From NCBI RefSeq assembly GCF_005491425.1, contig NZ_CP028083.1:3936001-4000000 (forward strand): a stretch of DNA of 64,000 nucleotides. The letters are read 5' to 3'. Positions 1 through 8,067 of the stretch are shown here, in pieces. The stretch comes from Lysinibacillus sp. SGAir0095. GTDB lineage: Bacteria; Bacillota; Bacilli; Bacillales_A; Planococcaceae. Both the position numbers and the translations under genes were made by a program. The notes beneath the pieces were generated by a model that was not told the origin of the DNA, searched no databases, and saw nothing but the letters and a program-made list of their open reading frames with translations. Numbering within the stretch: the first letter of the stretch is position 1; every line of letters begins with the position of its first letter.

Positions 1-175
1 GCTCAAATTTTGCTGGCATCAATTTTGATGTCCAAAATTTCGTTTCCCTAAATTAATAGAAGAAACTATGTTCATTAACGTTTTGTTGTTCAGTTTTCAA
101 GGTTCATTTTGTTACGTTATCGCGTTATCTTGCGGCGACTTTTCTATAATACACTGATTTATTCATGAAAGTCAA
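1..175 (-). promoter_or_regulatory. rRNA operon promoter and leader, reading out of the window
   Basis: Read on the minus strand there is a strong sigma-A promoter: TTGACT at 170-175, an 18-bp spacer, and TATTAT at 146-151. Downstream, at about 75-105, lies a stretch of the CTTGAAAACTGAACAA type, which in Bacillales is typical of rRNA operon leaders and spacers. I infer that a 16S gene starts just left of position 1; no mature rRNA is inside the window. An rrn operon next to the kbaA region also matches the B. subtilis layout. Confidence 0.65.
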
Positions 176-246
176 CACTATTTCATAAGTTTTTTATGAG
201 ACTCTATTTTTCATTTTTAAAATTAGCTAATAAAAGGGGTAGATTC

Positions 247-900
247 ATGGTTCGCAAGCTTTTGGTAACAGCCGTTTTAGTGGTGATTGTAACATTATTT
301 GTTTACCCACAGAGAGATTCGATTATTTCTGTGTTCCGCATGACTGATGAGCCACTAGTAATTTCTAAAGGAAATTATGGACAATCTTTAATTGTAGAAA
401 TTTCTTTTTCCCACGATGGTCTAGAGGAATGGTTACAAACGTTAAAACAGCCTTATCCATTATTGATGCTAGATGCAGATTGGATTGCCCGGTCACCTAA
501 AATAGTGGAGCAACTAAAAAAACAGAACATCCCTACAGGACTTCTTGGTGGTAAGGGAGCTGAAAATAGTTATAGCATCGAAGATTTCAACAAAGACTTA
601 CAAATTTATGAGAAACATTTTAATAACAAGCCTCTTTGGTTTATGACTTCAGATTATGAATTTGGATCAAATCTACAACAATCAGTTTTTGACCAAGAAA
701 TAAATTTACTATCTCCATCTATGATTTACACAAAGGATACTTATAAAAAAACTGACGGCGCTATTTACTCGCTTAAGTTACACGAGAACAGTAAAGTTAA
801 CTTTGAAGAATATTCAAAGTTAATCGAAAATGAGAAATTCGTCTCTATAGAAGAAAATGTGTTTGGATATACAATTAAGACGAAAAAAATTCCAAAATAA
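247..900 (+). CDS. membrane-anchored protein of unknown function, faintly deacetylase-like
   Basis: This 217-residue protein is not recognised with certainty. ATG 247 is preferred over ATG 196 because AAAGGGG lies just upstream of it. Residues 4-21 form one hydrophobic segment (signal anchor), so the rest should be outside the membrane. The central part (LLMLDADWIARSPKIVEQL, then KKQNIPTGLLGG and KPLWFMTSDYEF) has the rhythm of a polysaccharide deacetylase fold, but I see no NodB catalytic Asp and His-x-x-x-His motif. In B. subtilis the sporulation deacetylase gene pdaB lies near kbaA, so this could be a degenerate relative. A strong terminator follows at once. Confidence 0.6.
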   Translation: MVRKLLVTAVLVVIVTLFVYPQRDSIISVFRMTDEPLVISKGNYGQSLIVEISFSHDGLEEWLQTLKQPYPLLMLDADWIARSPKIVEQLKKQNIPTGLLGGKGAENSYSIEDFNKDLQIYEKHFNNKPLWFMTSDYEFGSNLQQSVFDQEINLLSPSMIYTKDTYKKTDGAIYSLKLHENSKVNFEEYSKLIENEKFVSIEENVFGYTIKTKKIPK

Positions 901-908
901 GATAGAAA

Positions 909-947
909 GGCTAAAACCATCAAGTAAAATGGTTTTAGCCTTTTTTT
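909..947 (+). terminator. terminator shared by converging genes
   Basis: A perfect 12-bp stem (GGCTAAAACCAT at 909-920, ATGGTTTTAGCC at 929-940) with an 8-nt loop is followed by seven T on the plus strand. It lies between the converging stops at 900 and 946 and has a weaker T-rich tail on the minus strand, so it may serve both genes. Confidence 0.9.
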
Positions 948-1638
948 ATGCATTCGCATTTGTTGATTTTGCTTTTCGCTCAAGCTTGCGTTCTTTTTTA
1001 CGTTCTTCCAGTCTTTTACGATCTTCATCTGATTTCGAATTATATTTCGGCAATACTAATAATTGATAGGCATTAACTGCTATTAACGGGAACAATAATA
1101 AAGCAACGTATGTATCGATGTTACCTTGACGACCCATGAGCGCAATAATCCATTCTAAAGAAGTGATGACAATCATAAAGAAAATTGCTGATACTAGTAC
1201 ATGTTTTTTGCCTGTTAGTTGAACTTTTTTTATAGCTGTAGCTATAGCTGCAAAAATTAAGAAAACTAATAAGCCAATATAAAACAGCCAATCTTTTGCT
1301 CCTTGTGCACTTGGAGCAAAGCGGAATACAACTAAATCTACCAGGAGAATGACTACTAGAAGCATTTGTACCCAATTCCATAAAGTCAACGTCTTAAAGA
1401 TTCCTACTCCTACCTGATGTAATGTTAAATAAGCAAAGAATCCTGCTTGGGCAATAACACTCATTGTACATCCTAATAAAATCATCCATCCAAAGGCGGC
1501 AAAAAATTCACCAAAGTCACCTGCTGCTATATATGGTTGAAAGAAGCTCCAGCGTACAAAAATTCCAGCAATACCAGTAACAACACCACCAATAAGCAGA
1601 CACATCAAGAAGAATTTTACCCAATTTCGTATTGTCAC
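946..1638 (-). CDS. kbaA: KinB-signalling pathway activation protein KbaA
   Basis: This 230-residue integral membrane protein has about six hydrophobic segments (roughly residues 9-31, 41-63, 82-103, 115-135, 147-166, 175-197). A highly charged Arg/Lys/Glu tail from about residue 205 is presumably cytoplasmic. It matches KbaA, which in B. subtilis is needed for activation of the sporulation kinase KinB. The start is a GTG preceded by GGAGGACG. Location next to gerD, as in B. subtilis, supports the call. The gene diverges from gerD across a 365-bp gap. Confidence 0.85.
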   Translation of the reverse strand: MTIRNWVKFFLMCLLIGGVVTGIAGIFVRWSFFQPYIAAGDFGEFFAAFGWMILLGCTMSVIAQAGFFAYLTLHQVGVGIFKTLTLWNWVQMLLVVILLVDLVVFRFAPSAQGAKDWLFYIGLLVFLIFAAIATAIKKVQLTGKKHVLVSAIFFMIVITSLEWIIALMGRQGNIDTYVALLLFPLIAVNAYQLLVLPKYNSKSDEDRKRLEERKKERKLERKAKSTNANA

Positions 1639-2003
1639 GACTTAACGTCCTCCATTTATTAAATACTTTTATCCGTTCCAACGGAAATCATCCCATTTTT
1701 AGATACTCTAAATTGTTTATCTAATTAGGAGCTCGACTTATCATTAGAAAGCAGATTGACCAATATCCTGTTTTCCTCACAAACTTTACACAATTTTTTT
1801 GCTTTTCGCATTCTAATTATTATTTTACATGTAGAATCACTCTTATGTATCGCCTGAAAACAAGTAACTATTTAAAGTTCCATTTTATATTTTAACAATG
1901 CATTGTTAAAAAAGCTAATCGAAGTCACAATCGGATACATATTCTAAGCAGGGATTGTGAACAATAATTGAAAGAGAGAGCCTTTAAGAAAGGACTGATA
2001 AAA
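1639..2003. other. divergent kbaA/gerD intergenic region
   Basis: This AT-rich gap should hold the kbaA promoter (minus strand) and the gerD promoter (plus strand). No convincing sigma-A or sigma-G hexamer pair with correct spacing could be picked by eye. The one clear element is the perfect 20-bp palindrome at 1891-1910, listed separately. Confidence 0.5.
1891..1910. promoter_or_regulatory. perfect 20-bp palindrome, candidate operator
   Basis: TTTAACAATGCATTGTTAAA is its own exact reverse complement. It lies about 94 bp before the gerD start and 253 bp before the kbaA start. The absence of a T-tract and of an RNA loop suggests a DNA site for a dimeric protein rather than a terminator. The protein is unknown. 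Confidence 0.5.
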
Positions 2004-2639
2004 TTGATTAAACGAATAGTTCCACTATTGTTCGTCGTTCTTATACTTGCGAGCTGCGCTGAGCCATCTAATCAATCGCTTTCCTATGAAGAAGTTAAAA
2101 AAATCATGATGGACTCCATTCAGACTGAAGATGGCAAAAAAGCTATTCGCCAATTGCTTCAAGATCCAAGTTTCCGGGATTTAATCGTACTTGAGCATGA
2201 AGAAGTACAGACAGCGATCAACGCTACGCTTTTATCTGAGGATTCAAAAGAATTTTGGACAAAACAATTTGAAGATCCATCATTTCAAGAAAATATAGCC
2301 AAAAGTATGAAAGAGCAGCAAAAAGAAATTATGAAAGAGCTTATAAAAGATCCATCCTACCAGGAAGATCTTATTTCATTCTTCGGACAATCCGAGATGC
2401 AAAAAGAGCTCGAAACAGTATTAAAAAGTGCCTCTCTTCGCAAACAAATGGAAGAGGTTGTCACGCAGACAATTGAAAGTCCTCTTTTACAAACAAAATG
2501 GCAACAACTTATTAAGGAAAGCGGCGGCGCTGCTTCAGGTGAAAAATCTGAAGAAGAAGGCGGCGGTGGCTCTAGTGAAGAAGAAGGCGGCGGTAGCGGC
2601 GGCGGCTCCGAAGAAGAGTCCGGCGGCGGTGGTTCATAA
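2004..2639 (+). CDS. gerD: spore germination lipoprotein GerD
   Basis: GerD is an inner spore membrane lipoprotein needed for clustering of germinant receptors and fast nutrient germination. The 211-residue product has a hydrophobic leader ending in lipobox LASC (Cys at about residue 17), then YEEVKKIMMD, repeated DPSF/DPSY helices and EEFW-like motifs seen in GerD. TTG 2004 is chosen because AAGAAAGGA lies 9 nt upstream; an upstream in-frame TTG at 1968 lacks a good ribosome site. The last 35 residues are a low-complexity Gly/Ser/Glu tail that I do not recall in B. subtilis GerD. Confidence 0.9.
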   Translation: MIKRIVPLLFVVLILASCAEPSNQSLSYEEVKKIMMDSIQTEDGKKAIRQLLQDPSFRDLIVLEHEEVQTAINATLLSEDSKEFWTKQFEDPSFQENIAKSMKEQQKEIMKELIKDPSYQEDLISFFGQSEMQKELETVLKSASLRKQMEEVVTQTIESPLLQTKWQQLIKESGGAASGEKSEEEGGGGSSEEEGGGSGGGSEEESGGGGS

Positions 2640-2646
2640 AGAAAAA

Positions 2647-2683
2647 ACGGATTGTATACCTACTGGTACAATCCGTTTTTTTA
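2647..2683 (+). terminator. gerD terminator
   Basis: AACGGATTGTA pairs with TACAATCCGTT, with an inner TACC/GGTA extension, and a run of seven T follows the 3' arm. It sits directly after gerD and before the converging salA stop at 2691. Confidence 0.88.
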
Positions 2684-2690
2684 ATGCTTA

Positions 2691-3752
2691 TTATGATAAT
2701 TTATCGATAATTTTTTGAGCTGCCTCTAAATAAATTTTCCCAGTCGGATGGTCTTCTTCATAAACAGAGGGTGCAAAATCCTCACTTGTCCAATCAGGTT
2801 GTCCAAGCGGGATTTGACCTAATAATTCCGTGCGTAATTCGTCAGCAAGCTTTGGTCCGCCGCCTTGTCCAAATACGTATTCACGCTCACCTGATTTCGA
2901 TTCATACCAAGCCATGTTTTCAATAACTCCTAGAATATCATGGTTTGTTTGTAAAGCCATGGCACCAGCTCGAGCTGCAACAAAGGCAGCTGTTGGATGA
3001 GGTGTTGTGACGATGATTTCTTTAGAAGAAGGGAGCATTTGATGAATATCTAAAGCAACATCCCCTGTACCTGGCGGCAAGTCTAAAAGTAAGAAGTCAA
3101 TATCTCCCCATTCAACATCGCGGAAGAATTGGTCTAGTACCTTTCCAAGCATTGGTCCACGCCATACGATTGGAGCATTATTTTCTACAAAGAATCCCAT
3201 TGAAATAACTTTTACCCCTTTACGCTCAACAGGGTAAATTCGTTCGTCTTTGACAACAGGCATATCTTGAATTCCCATCATGTCAGGAACACTAAATCCA
3301 TAAATATCTGCGTCGATTAGCCCTACTTTTTTACCTAGTCTGCTAAGTGCTACAGCTAAATTAACCGAAACAGTTGATTTCCCAACACCACCTTTACCAG
3401 AAGCAATGGCCAAGAATTGCACTGTAGATAATGGAGACAATAAATCATGTACCTCTGATTCAGTAGCTTTGCCTCGGAATTGCTCCAAGTTTTCTTGAGA
3501 TAGCTCTTCAAAACGAATCCCTACCGTGCTGGCCCCAGCTTCTTTTAATGCTTCTACAATTTTCATTTGTAATTGCATTTGCTCTGGCGTATTTGTTTTT
3601 GCTATCGCTACTTTTACACTGACATGATTTTTTTCTTCTTTAATGGATACGTTTATGATGCCATTTGTTTCAGCAAACGTTCTATGTAAAAAAGGATCTT
3701 GTAATTGTCCTAAAACCTCTCGGACCTGCTGTTCGTTTATCACTTGAAACAC
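2691..3752 (-). CDS. salA: Mrp/NBP35-family P-loop ATPase (SalA/ApbC)
   Basis: This is a 353-residue cytoplasmic protein. The N-terminal about 80 residues form a MIP18/DUF59 domain and the rest is an Mrp-type ATPase with deviant P-loop GKGGVGKS (residues 119-126), DADIYGFSVP and LLDLPPGTGD. Family members carry or insert Fe-S clusters; the B. subtilis ortholog SalA also acts as a DNA-binding regulator of exoprotease genes. Which role dominates here is not visible. The region also contains gerD and cwlD, matching the B. subtilis neighbourhood. Confidence 0.9.
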   Translation of the reverse strand: MFQVINEQQVREVLGQLQDPFLHRTFAETNGIINVSIKEEKNHVSVKVAIAKTNTPEQMQLQMKIVEALKEAGASTVGIRFEELSQENLEQFRGKATESEVHDLLSPLSTVQFLAIASGKGGVGKSTVSVNLAVALSRLGKKVGLIDADIYGFSVPDMMGIQDMPVVKDERIYPVERKGVKVISMGFFVENNAPIVWRGPMLGKVLDQFFRDVEWGDIDFLLLDLPPGTGDVALDIHQMLPSSKEIIVTTPHPTAAFVAARAGAMALQTNHDILGVIENMAWYESKSGEREYVFGQGGGPKLADELRTELLGQIPLGQPDWTSEDFAPSVYEEDHPTGKIYLEAAQKIIDKLS

Positions 3753-3827
3753 TCCCCTATTATTGTTTCTGATGTTAGTATAACATAGTGTAATTCTACT
3801 ACTTATTTGAATTGCACTCCACTATAA

Positions 3828-4679
3828 CTACTTGCCCAACAGCCGCTTAGTATAAGAAATGTTATCCGTAAAGTATCCATCTATGTTTAACTGTTTCATT
3901 TTTTCCTGCTGTTCTTCCATCGTCTCAGAATCATTGAAGAATACATGCACTTCTTTCCCTTGGCTATGCAGTGCATTAACGGCTTCAGCAGTTACATCTG
4001 TTGATTCCATACCAATCACAGGGAAATCTACTTCCAATGCTTTGTCTAATTCAAATTCTCCCTCTCTAAATAAAAGTGTCAAACGCAAATCAGGTGCTAA
4101 ATCCGCCATTTTTTCTAAGCTTTCTACCGAGAAAGATTGAATGGCTACTTTTTCTTTATCCAATAAATTATAATCCGATAGCATTCTAACCAGGACTTCT
4201 TCCATAGCAGTTTCTCCGTAAACTAGTCGAGTCTCAATATAAAATTTTTGACTACCGCCAAAGGCTTGGAAAACTTCCCCTAAGGTCGGGATTTCTTCCA
4301 TTGTAATTTCCCCATTATATAATCCTAGTGTGACACAGGATTTAATGTCCCTAAGAGTTAATTCACTCACCCTTCCAGTCCCATTTGTAGTTCTGTCAAT
4401 GGTTTCGTCGTGCATGGCAATTAACACATTATCCTTTGTCATACGTAAATCAATTTCAATAGCGTCGACATTCTCCTCACTTGCAATTTTATAGGCTGTA
4501 ATCGTGTTTTCGTTAAACTGATTGATCGCCCCACGATGGGCAAATATTTTGGGAGATGCTACAACTCCCGGCTTAGGTACTTCTTCTGCTTCCGGTTTAC
4601 TTTTTCCAAGAAATCCGAAGAGACAAAGGAGCAACACGATTAATATCGTAAATAAAAAAATATCCCTTCTTTTGCTCAT
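3828..4679 (-). CDS. ugpQ: membrane-anchored glycerophosphodiester phosphodiesterase
   Basis: The enzyme hydrolyses glycerophosphodiesters to glycerol-3-phosphate and an alcohol. The 283-residue protein has an N-terminal anchor (residues 7-24) and the GDPD hallmarks HRG (about residue 49), ENTITAYKIA, EIDLRMTKDNVLIAMHD and DRTTNGTG, with C-terminal GYFTDN. It lies just downstream of the Ugp-type importer genes on the same strand, so it probably generates the imported substrate outside the cell. A terminator-like hairpin separates it from the solute-binding protein gene, so its expression may be partly independent. The symbol is by function and context. Confidence 0.88.
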   Translation of the reverse strand: MSKRRDIFLFTILIVLLLCLFGFLGKSKPEAEEVPKPGVVASPKIFAHRGAINQFNENTITAYKIASEENVDAIEIDLRMTKDNVLIAMHDETIDRTTNGTGRVSELTLRDIKSCVTLGLYNGEITMEEIPTLGEVFQAFGGSQKFYIETRLVYGETAMEEVLVRMLSDYNLLDKEKVAIQSFSVESLEKMADLAPDLRLTLLFREGEFELDKALEVDFPVIGMESTDVTAEAVNALHSQGKEVHVFFNDSETMEEQQEKMKQLNIDGYFTDNISYTKRLLGK

Positions 4680-4769
4680 TCGTGATTTACACTCCCTTTT
4701 TTCATTTGTTTATTCTATGTAATTAGCGTTTTAGAATTTACTTTGCTTTTATCTTTTATTTTCTATATA

Positions 4770-4803
4770 GAAAAAGAATAAAACGAGAAAACCTCGCTTT
4801 ATT
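4770..4803 (-). terminator. terminator after the ugpB-like gene
   Basis: On the minus strand, arms AATAAAGCGAG and CTCGTTTTATT (one wobble) close a 5-nt loop and are followed by a CTTTTT tail. It lies 11 nt beyond the binding-protein stop and 90 nt before the phosphodiesterase start. Confidence 0.8.
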
Positions 4804-4814
4804 CTCAACTCTAC

Positions 4815-6200
4815 TTATTCACCGCGTGCGGCATTTGCTTTTTTAATTGCCTCATTGAACTGTTCCACAGCCGTATTATAGGCTTGATCTACTTCTCCAC
4901 CATTATAAACTGTTTCTAGTGCAGTCTCCATGATTTTACGACCTTCTGGAAGCATATCCATTAAGGCACCTTGAGTCGCATACGACGATTTTGTATCTTG
5001 CAGCTGGTCAACTGTTACTTGTAATTGAGGTTTTTCTGCGTAAGCATCTTTTACAACCTGCTCATCATACGCAGCTGGGTTGATAGCAAAGTAACCTGTC
5101 CCGACATGCCACTGAGCTTGCACTTCTGGTGTCTGTAGGTATTTCATGAATTCCCAAGCGGCTTTTTTCTCTTCTTCAGGTTTACTATCGATCATCCAAA
5201 GGCTAGCACCACCAATGACAACACCTTGACGTTCCTTCGCTTCTGGATGTGGTAAGTAAGCAATTCCCACTTCAAATGGGGCATTATCGATTACATCTCT
5301 TGAACTTGCAGAAGATTGTAAGAACATCGCAACATCCCCTGCCAAGAATCCTGCAACCATGTTATCACCGTTTGTACCATAGTTTGCAAAAGTTCCATCA
5401 TCAACCATTTGTTTTACCCAATTAAAGATTGATTTTCCTTCTTCTTCAGACCAACCGATTTCAGTAGGAGTATCTGAACGACCATTATCATTATTTAATA
5501 ATAATGCCCCTTGGTTAGCTAATAGCTGTTCCCATAACCAACCATATGCTTGTAACGCAAAACCTTTCATATTTGGGTTAACTTCGGCAATCGCTTTATT
5601 GGCTTCAATAATTTCTTCAAATGTTTCTGGTGCAGCTTCTGGATCTAGTCCTGCAGCTTCAAAGGCTTCTTTATTGTAATACATAACTGGCGTTGAAGAG
5701 TTAAATGGCATTGAATAGAATGTTCCGTCCAACGAATAGTAATTCGTTATATTTTCTTCTAGTCCACTCATATCATATCCATCTGCATCGATAAATTCTT
5801 GGATTGGCGCGACTTGTCCACTGTTAATCATCGCTTTTGTGCCAATTTCAAAGGTTTGAATCATTGTTGGTGCACTATCACTACCGGCAACGGCATTGAA
5901 TTTAGTTAAGGATTCGTCATAAGTTCCTTGATATTCTGCATTTACTTGAATTTCATCTTGTGAGCTATTGTATGATTCAACAATCGAGTTTAACGCTTCT
6001 TGACCGGCACCTCCCATAGAGTGCCAGAATGTAACGACCTGTTTTTCTTTTGGTTCAGAGTTTTCTGTTGTTTCACTTGCATTACCAGAATTTGTTTCTG
6101 CTTCTACTTCTGTTTCCGATGAACTTTCGCCTGAACTACATGCTGCTAATATAACAACAAGTAGCACCATTAAAGATGATAGTAAAAATTGTTTTTTCAT
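4815..6200 (-). CDS. ugpB: sugar/glycerol-3-phosphate ABC transporter binding lipoprotein (UgpB-like)
   Basis: This 461-residue extracellular solute-binding protein has signal peptide MKKQFLLSSLMVLLVVILAAC with lipobox LAAC (Cys 21), followed by a Ser/Glu/Thr-rich linker to about residue 52. TFWHSMGGAGQEALN, YNKEAFEAAGLDPE and the late WEFMKYLQTPEVQAQWHVGTGYF resemble family 1 binding proteins of the UgpB type. It is the last importer gene, separated from the permease gene by 107 nt containing a hairpin. Glycerol-3-phosphate or glycerophosphodiester specificity is inferred from the phosphodiesterase neighbour. Confidence 0.85.
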   Translation of the reverse strand: MKKQFLLSSLMVLLVVILAACSSGESSSETEVEAETNSGNASETTENSEPKEKQVVTFWHSMGGAGQEALNSIVESYNSSQDEIQVNAEYQGTYDESLTKFNAVAGSDSAPTMIQTFEIGTKAMINSGQVAPIQEFIDADGYDMSGLEENITNYYSLDGTFYSMPFNSSTPVMYYNKEAFEAAGLDPEAAPETFEEIIEANKAIAEVNPNMKGFALQAYGWLWEQLLANQGALLLNNDNGRSDTPTEIGWSEEEGKSIFNWVKQMVDDGTFANYGTNGDNMVAGFLAGDVAMFLQSSASSRDVIDNAPFEVGIAYLPHPEAKERQGVVIGGASLWMIDSKPEEEKKAAWEFMKYLQTPEVQAQWHVGTGYFAINPAAYDEQVVKDAYAEKPQLQVTVDQLQDTKSSYATQGALMDMLPEGRKIMETALETVYNGGEVDQAYNTAVEQFNEAIKKANAARGE

Positions 6201-6237
6201 TTTCCTACTCCTTCTTGGTTCATTTAATAATCTATAT

Positions 6238-6269
6238 ATTTATCCTTTTGTTTTCAAAAGGGATAAACC
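6238..6269 (-). other. intercistronic hairpin between ugpE and ugpB
   Basis: On the minus strand TTTATCCCTTTTG pairs with CAAAAGGATAAA around an AAAA loop, with one bulged base. There is no following T-run. Such hairpins before binding-protein genes often set unequal expression by protecting the downstream message; here that role is inference. Confidence 0.6.
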
Positions 6270-6307
6270 AGATAAAAGTGTTACTTTGGACTAAAAGCTA
6301 GTTGATG

Positions 6308-7123
6308 CTACTTTATAGCCCCTTCTGTCAAACCCTTTTGTAATTGTTTTTGTCCAAGGAACAACAAGATCAATGTCGGGATAATGACGATAATGGCACC
6401 TGACATAATTACTCCCCAGTCATTTAATTGCTCCTGAGTCTGTAATTGTTTTAAACCGATTTGCACTGTTCTAACTGTGTCGTTTGTCGTTGAAAGCAAT
6501 GGCCATAGATACATATTCCATGAAGTTAAGAACCCATAGGCACCTAAAGTAACCAAACTCGTTTTGGCAACCGGCAGCACAACTTTTAAGTAGAATTTAA
6601 AATCTCCCATGCCAACAATTTGACTAGCTTCCCTTAACTCTTTTGGGATTTGCTTAAAGTTTTGACGAAGCAAAAATGTCCCAAAGGCTGTAGCGAAAAA
6701 TGGAACAGTTAACCCCGGATATTTATCGATCCAATCTAGATCACGGATGATATGGAAATTTGGAATAATGGATGCTTCAAAAGGAACCATCATCGTGGCG
6801 ATAAATAGAAAGAACAGAATATCCCTTCCCTTGAATTCTAAAAAAACAAAGGCATAGGCAGCTAAACTAGACAAAACCAATTGACCAATTGTTATGACTA
6901 CCGAAACAACTAAACTATTAAATAAATATTTTAATAACGGGAATTGCTCGAAAGCTTTGACATAGTTATCGATTGATAGGGATTGTGGCAAACTCCCCGT
7001 CATAATATCCTTGTTATCCATGAAGCTCATGACAAATGCCATTAACGCTGGTGCGAACACGACAAGTGCCGAGATTGAAAGTAAACTATAAAATAGGATT
7101 TTTTTGCTGATTGGCATGGTCAT
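6308..7123 (-). CDS. ugpE: ABC transporter permease, UgpE type
   Basis: This 271-residue inner-membrane permease has six predicted transmembrane segments. The EAA loop, which contacts the ATPase, is at LREASQIVGMGDFKFYLKVV (about residues 163-182). It pairs with the upstream UgpA-like permease to form the channel of a carbohydrate-type importer. Its ATG overlaps the preceding TGA by four bases (ATGA at 7120-7123), indicating translational coupling. Confidence 0.88.
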   Translation of the reverse strand: MTMPISKKILFYSLLSISALVVFAPALMAFVMSFMDNKDIMTGSLPQSLSIDNYVKAFEQFPLLKYLFNSLVVSVVITIGQLVLSSLAAYAFVFLEFKGRDILFFLFIATMMVPFEASIIPNFHIIRDLDWIDKYPGLTVPFFATAFGTFLLRQNFKQIPKELREASQIVGMGDFKFYLKVVLPVAKTSLVTLGAYGFLTSWNMYLWPLLSTTNDTVRTVQIGLKQLQTQEQLNDWGVIMSGAIIVIIPTLILLFLGQKQLQKGLTEGAIK

Positions 7124-8067
7124 TGATAATGAACCTTCCTTTCACCAAGCTTAAATTGAATAATCGTCATAATAAGGATGATGATAAATAAGACAATTGC
7201 TTGTGCACTAGCTGTACCAAATTGATAGTTTGAAAAGGCCTCACGATAAATCGAATAAACAATTAGATTTGTCGTGTTTTGAGGACCACCTTGAGTTAGA
7301 ATATCGATTTGTCCAAACGTCTGAAAAGCATTAATAATGGTTACTGTAATCACGAAAAACAGTGTAGGGGACAGCATCGGAATTGTAATCCTTCTTAATT
7401 TATAAAAATAGCCTGCTCCATCAATATCTGCACTTTCATATAAATAAGAATCAATGGATTGTAAGCCACCAAGCAACACTAAAAAGGTAAATCCTAGGTT
7501 CATCCATATAGTTGTCACTGCAACTGCAATTAGAGCCCAGTTCGGGTCTGTTAACCAACCGATCGATTCGAAGCCTATTAACTTTAGAAGTTGATTTAAA
7601 AATCCGATTGATGGATGGAACATGTATAGCCAAAACACCGAAGCAGCAGCTACTGAAATTCCCATCGTTGATGAAAAAATAGTTCGAAAAAAGCCAATAC
7701 CTTTTAGCTTTTCATTCGCTAATACTGCTAATAAAAGCGCGATGATTATTGTTGTTGGTACAGTATAGAGAACAAAGAGAAAAGTTGACTTCATGCTTTG
7801 ATGAAATATAGGTGAAGTGAACATTTCGATATAATTTTGTAACCCGACAAAGACTGTTGTTTCACCTCGAGCATTTGTTAAGAAGAAGCTTAAGTACATT
7901 GTTTTAAATAAGGGATAGAATAAAAATGCTCCAAATAACACAATAGAAGGTAGAAGGAACAGCATTCCCTTTGTAAAACTCTTCACTCGTTGCTTCTTTT
8001 TCACATTTTCAAAATTAATCTCATGGATTCCTGTGGACGACGCAGAAACTGGATTAGTCATACTCAT
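7120..8067 (-). CDS. ugpA: ABC transporter permease, UgpA type
   Basis: This 315-residue permease begins with a polar N-terminal stretch of about 32 residues, then six transmembrane segments starting at about residue 34. The EAA-like loop is YESADIDGAGYFYKLRRITI (about residues 210-229). It forms a heterodimer with the UgpE-like protein. The start ATG overlaps the stop of the ATPase gene by four bases (8064-8067), so the C-A-E genes form a tightly coupled operon. Confidence 0.88.
   Translation of the reverse strand: MSMTNPVSASSTGIHEINFENVKKKQRVKSFTKGMLFLLPSIVLFGAFLFYPLFKTMYLSFFLTNARGETTVFVGLQNYIEMFTSPIFHQSMKSTFLFVLYTVPTTIIIALLLAVLANEKLKGIGFFRTIFSSTMGISVAAASVFWLYMFHPSIGFLNQLLKLIGFESIGWLTDPNWALIAVAVTTIWMNLGFTFLVLLGGLQSIDSYLYESADIDGAGYFYKLRRITIPMLSPTLFFVITVTIINAFQTFGQIDILTQGGPQNTTNLIVYSIYREAFSNYQFGTASAQAIVLFIIILIMTIIQFKLGERKVHYQ

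Noticed and set aside
1..190. rRNA gene at the left edge
   Set aside because: Only promoter and leader sequence are present; no 16S sequence begins inside the window.
2428..2718. Lys-rich plus-strand open frame in the gerD tail
   Set aside because: It is a shifted reading of the Gly/Ser/Glu repeats and runs through the gerD terminator.
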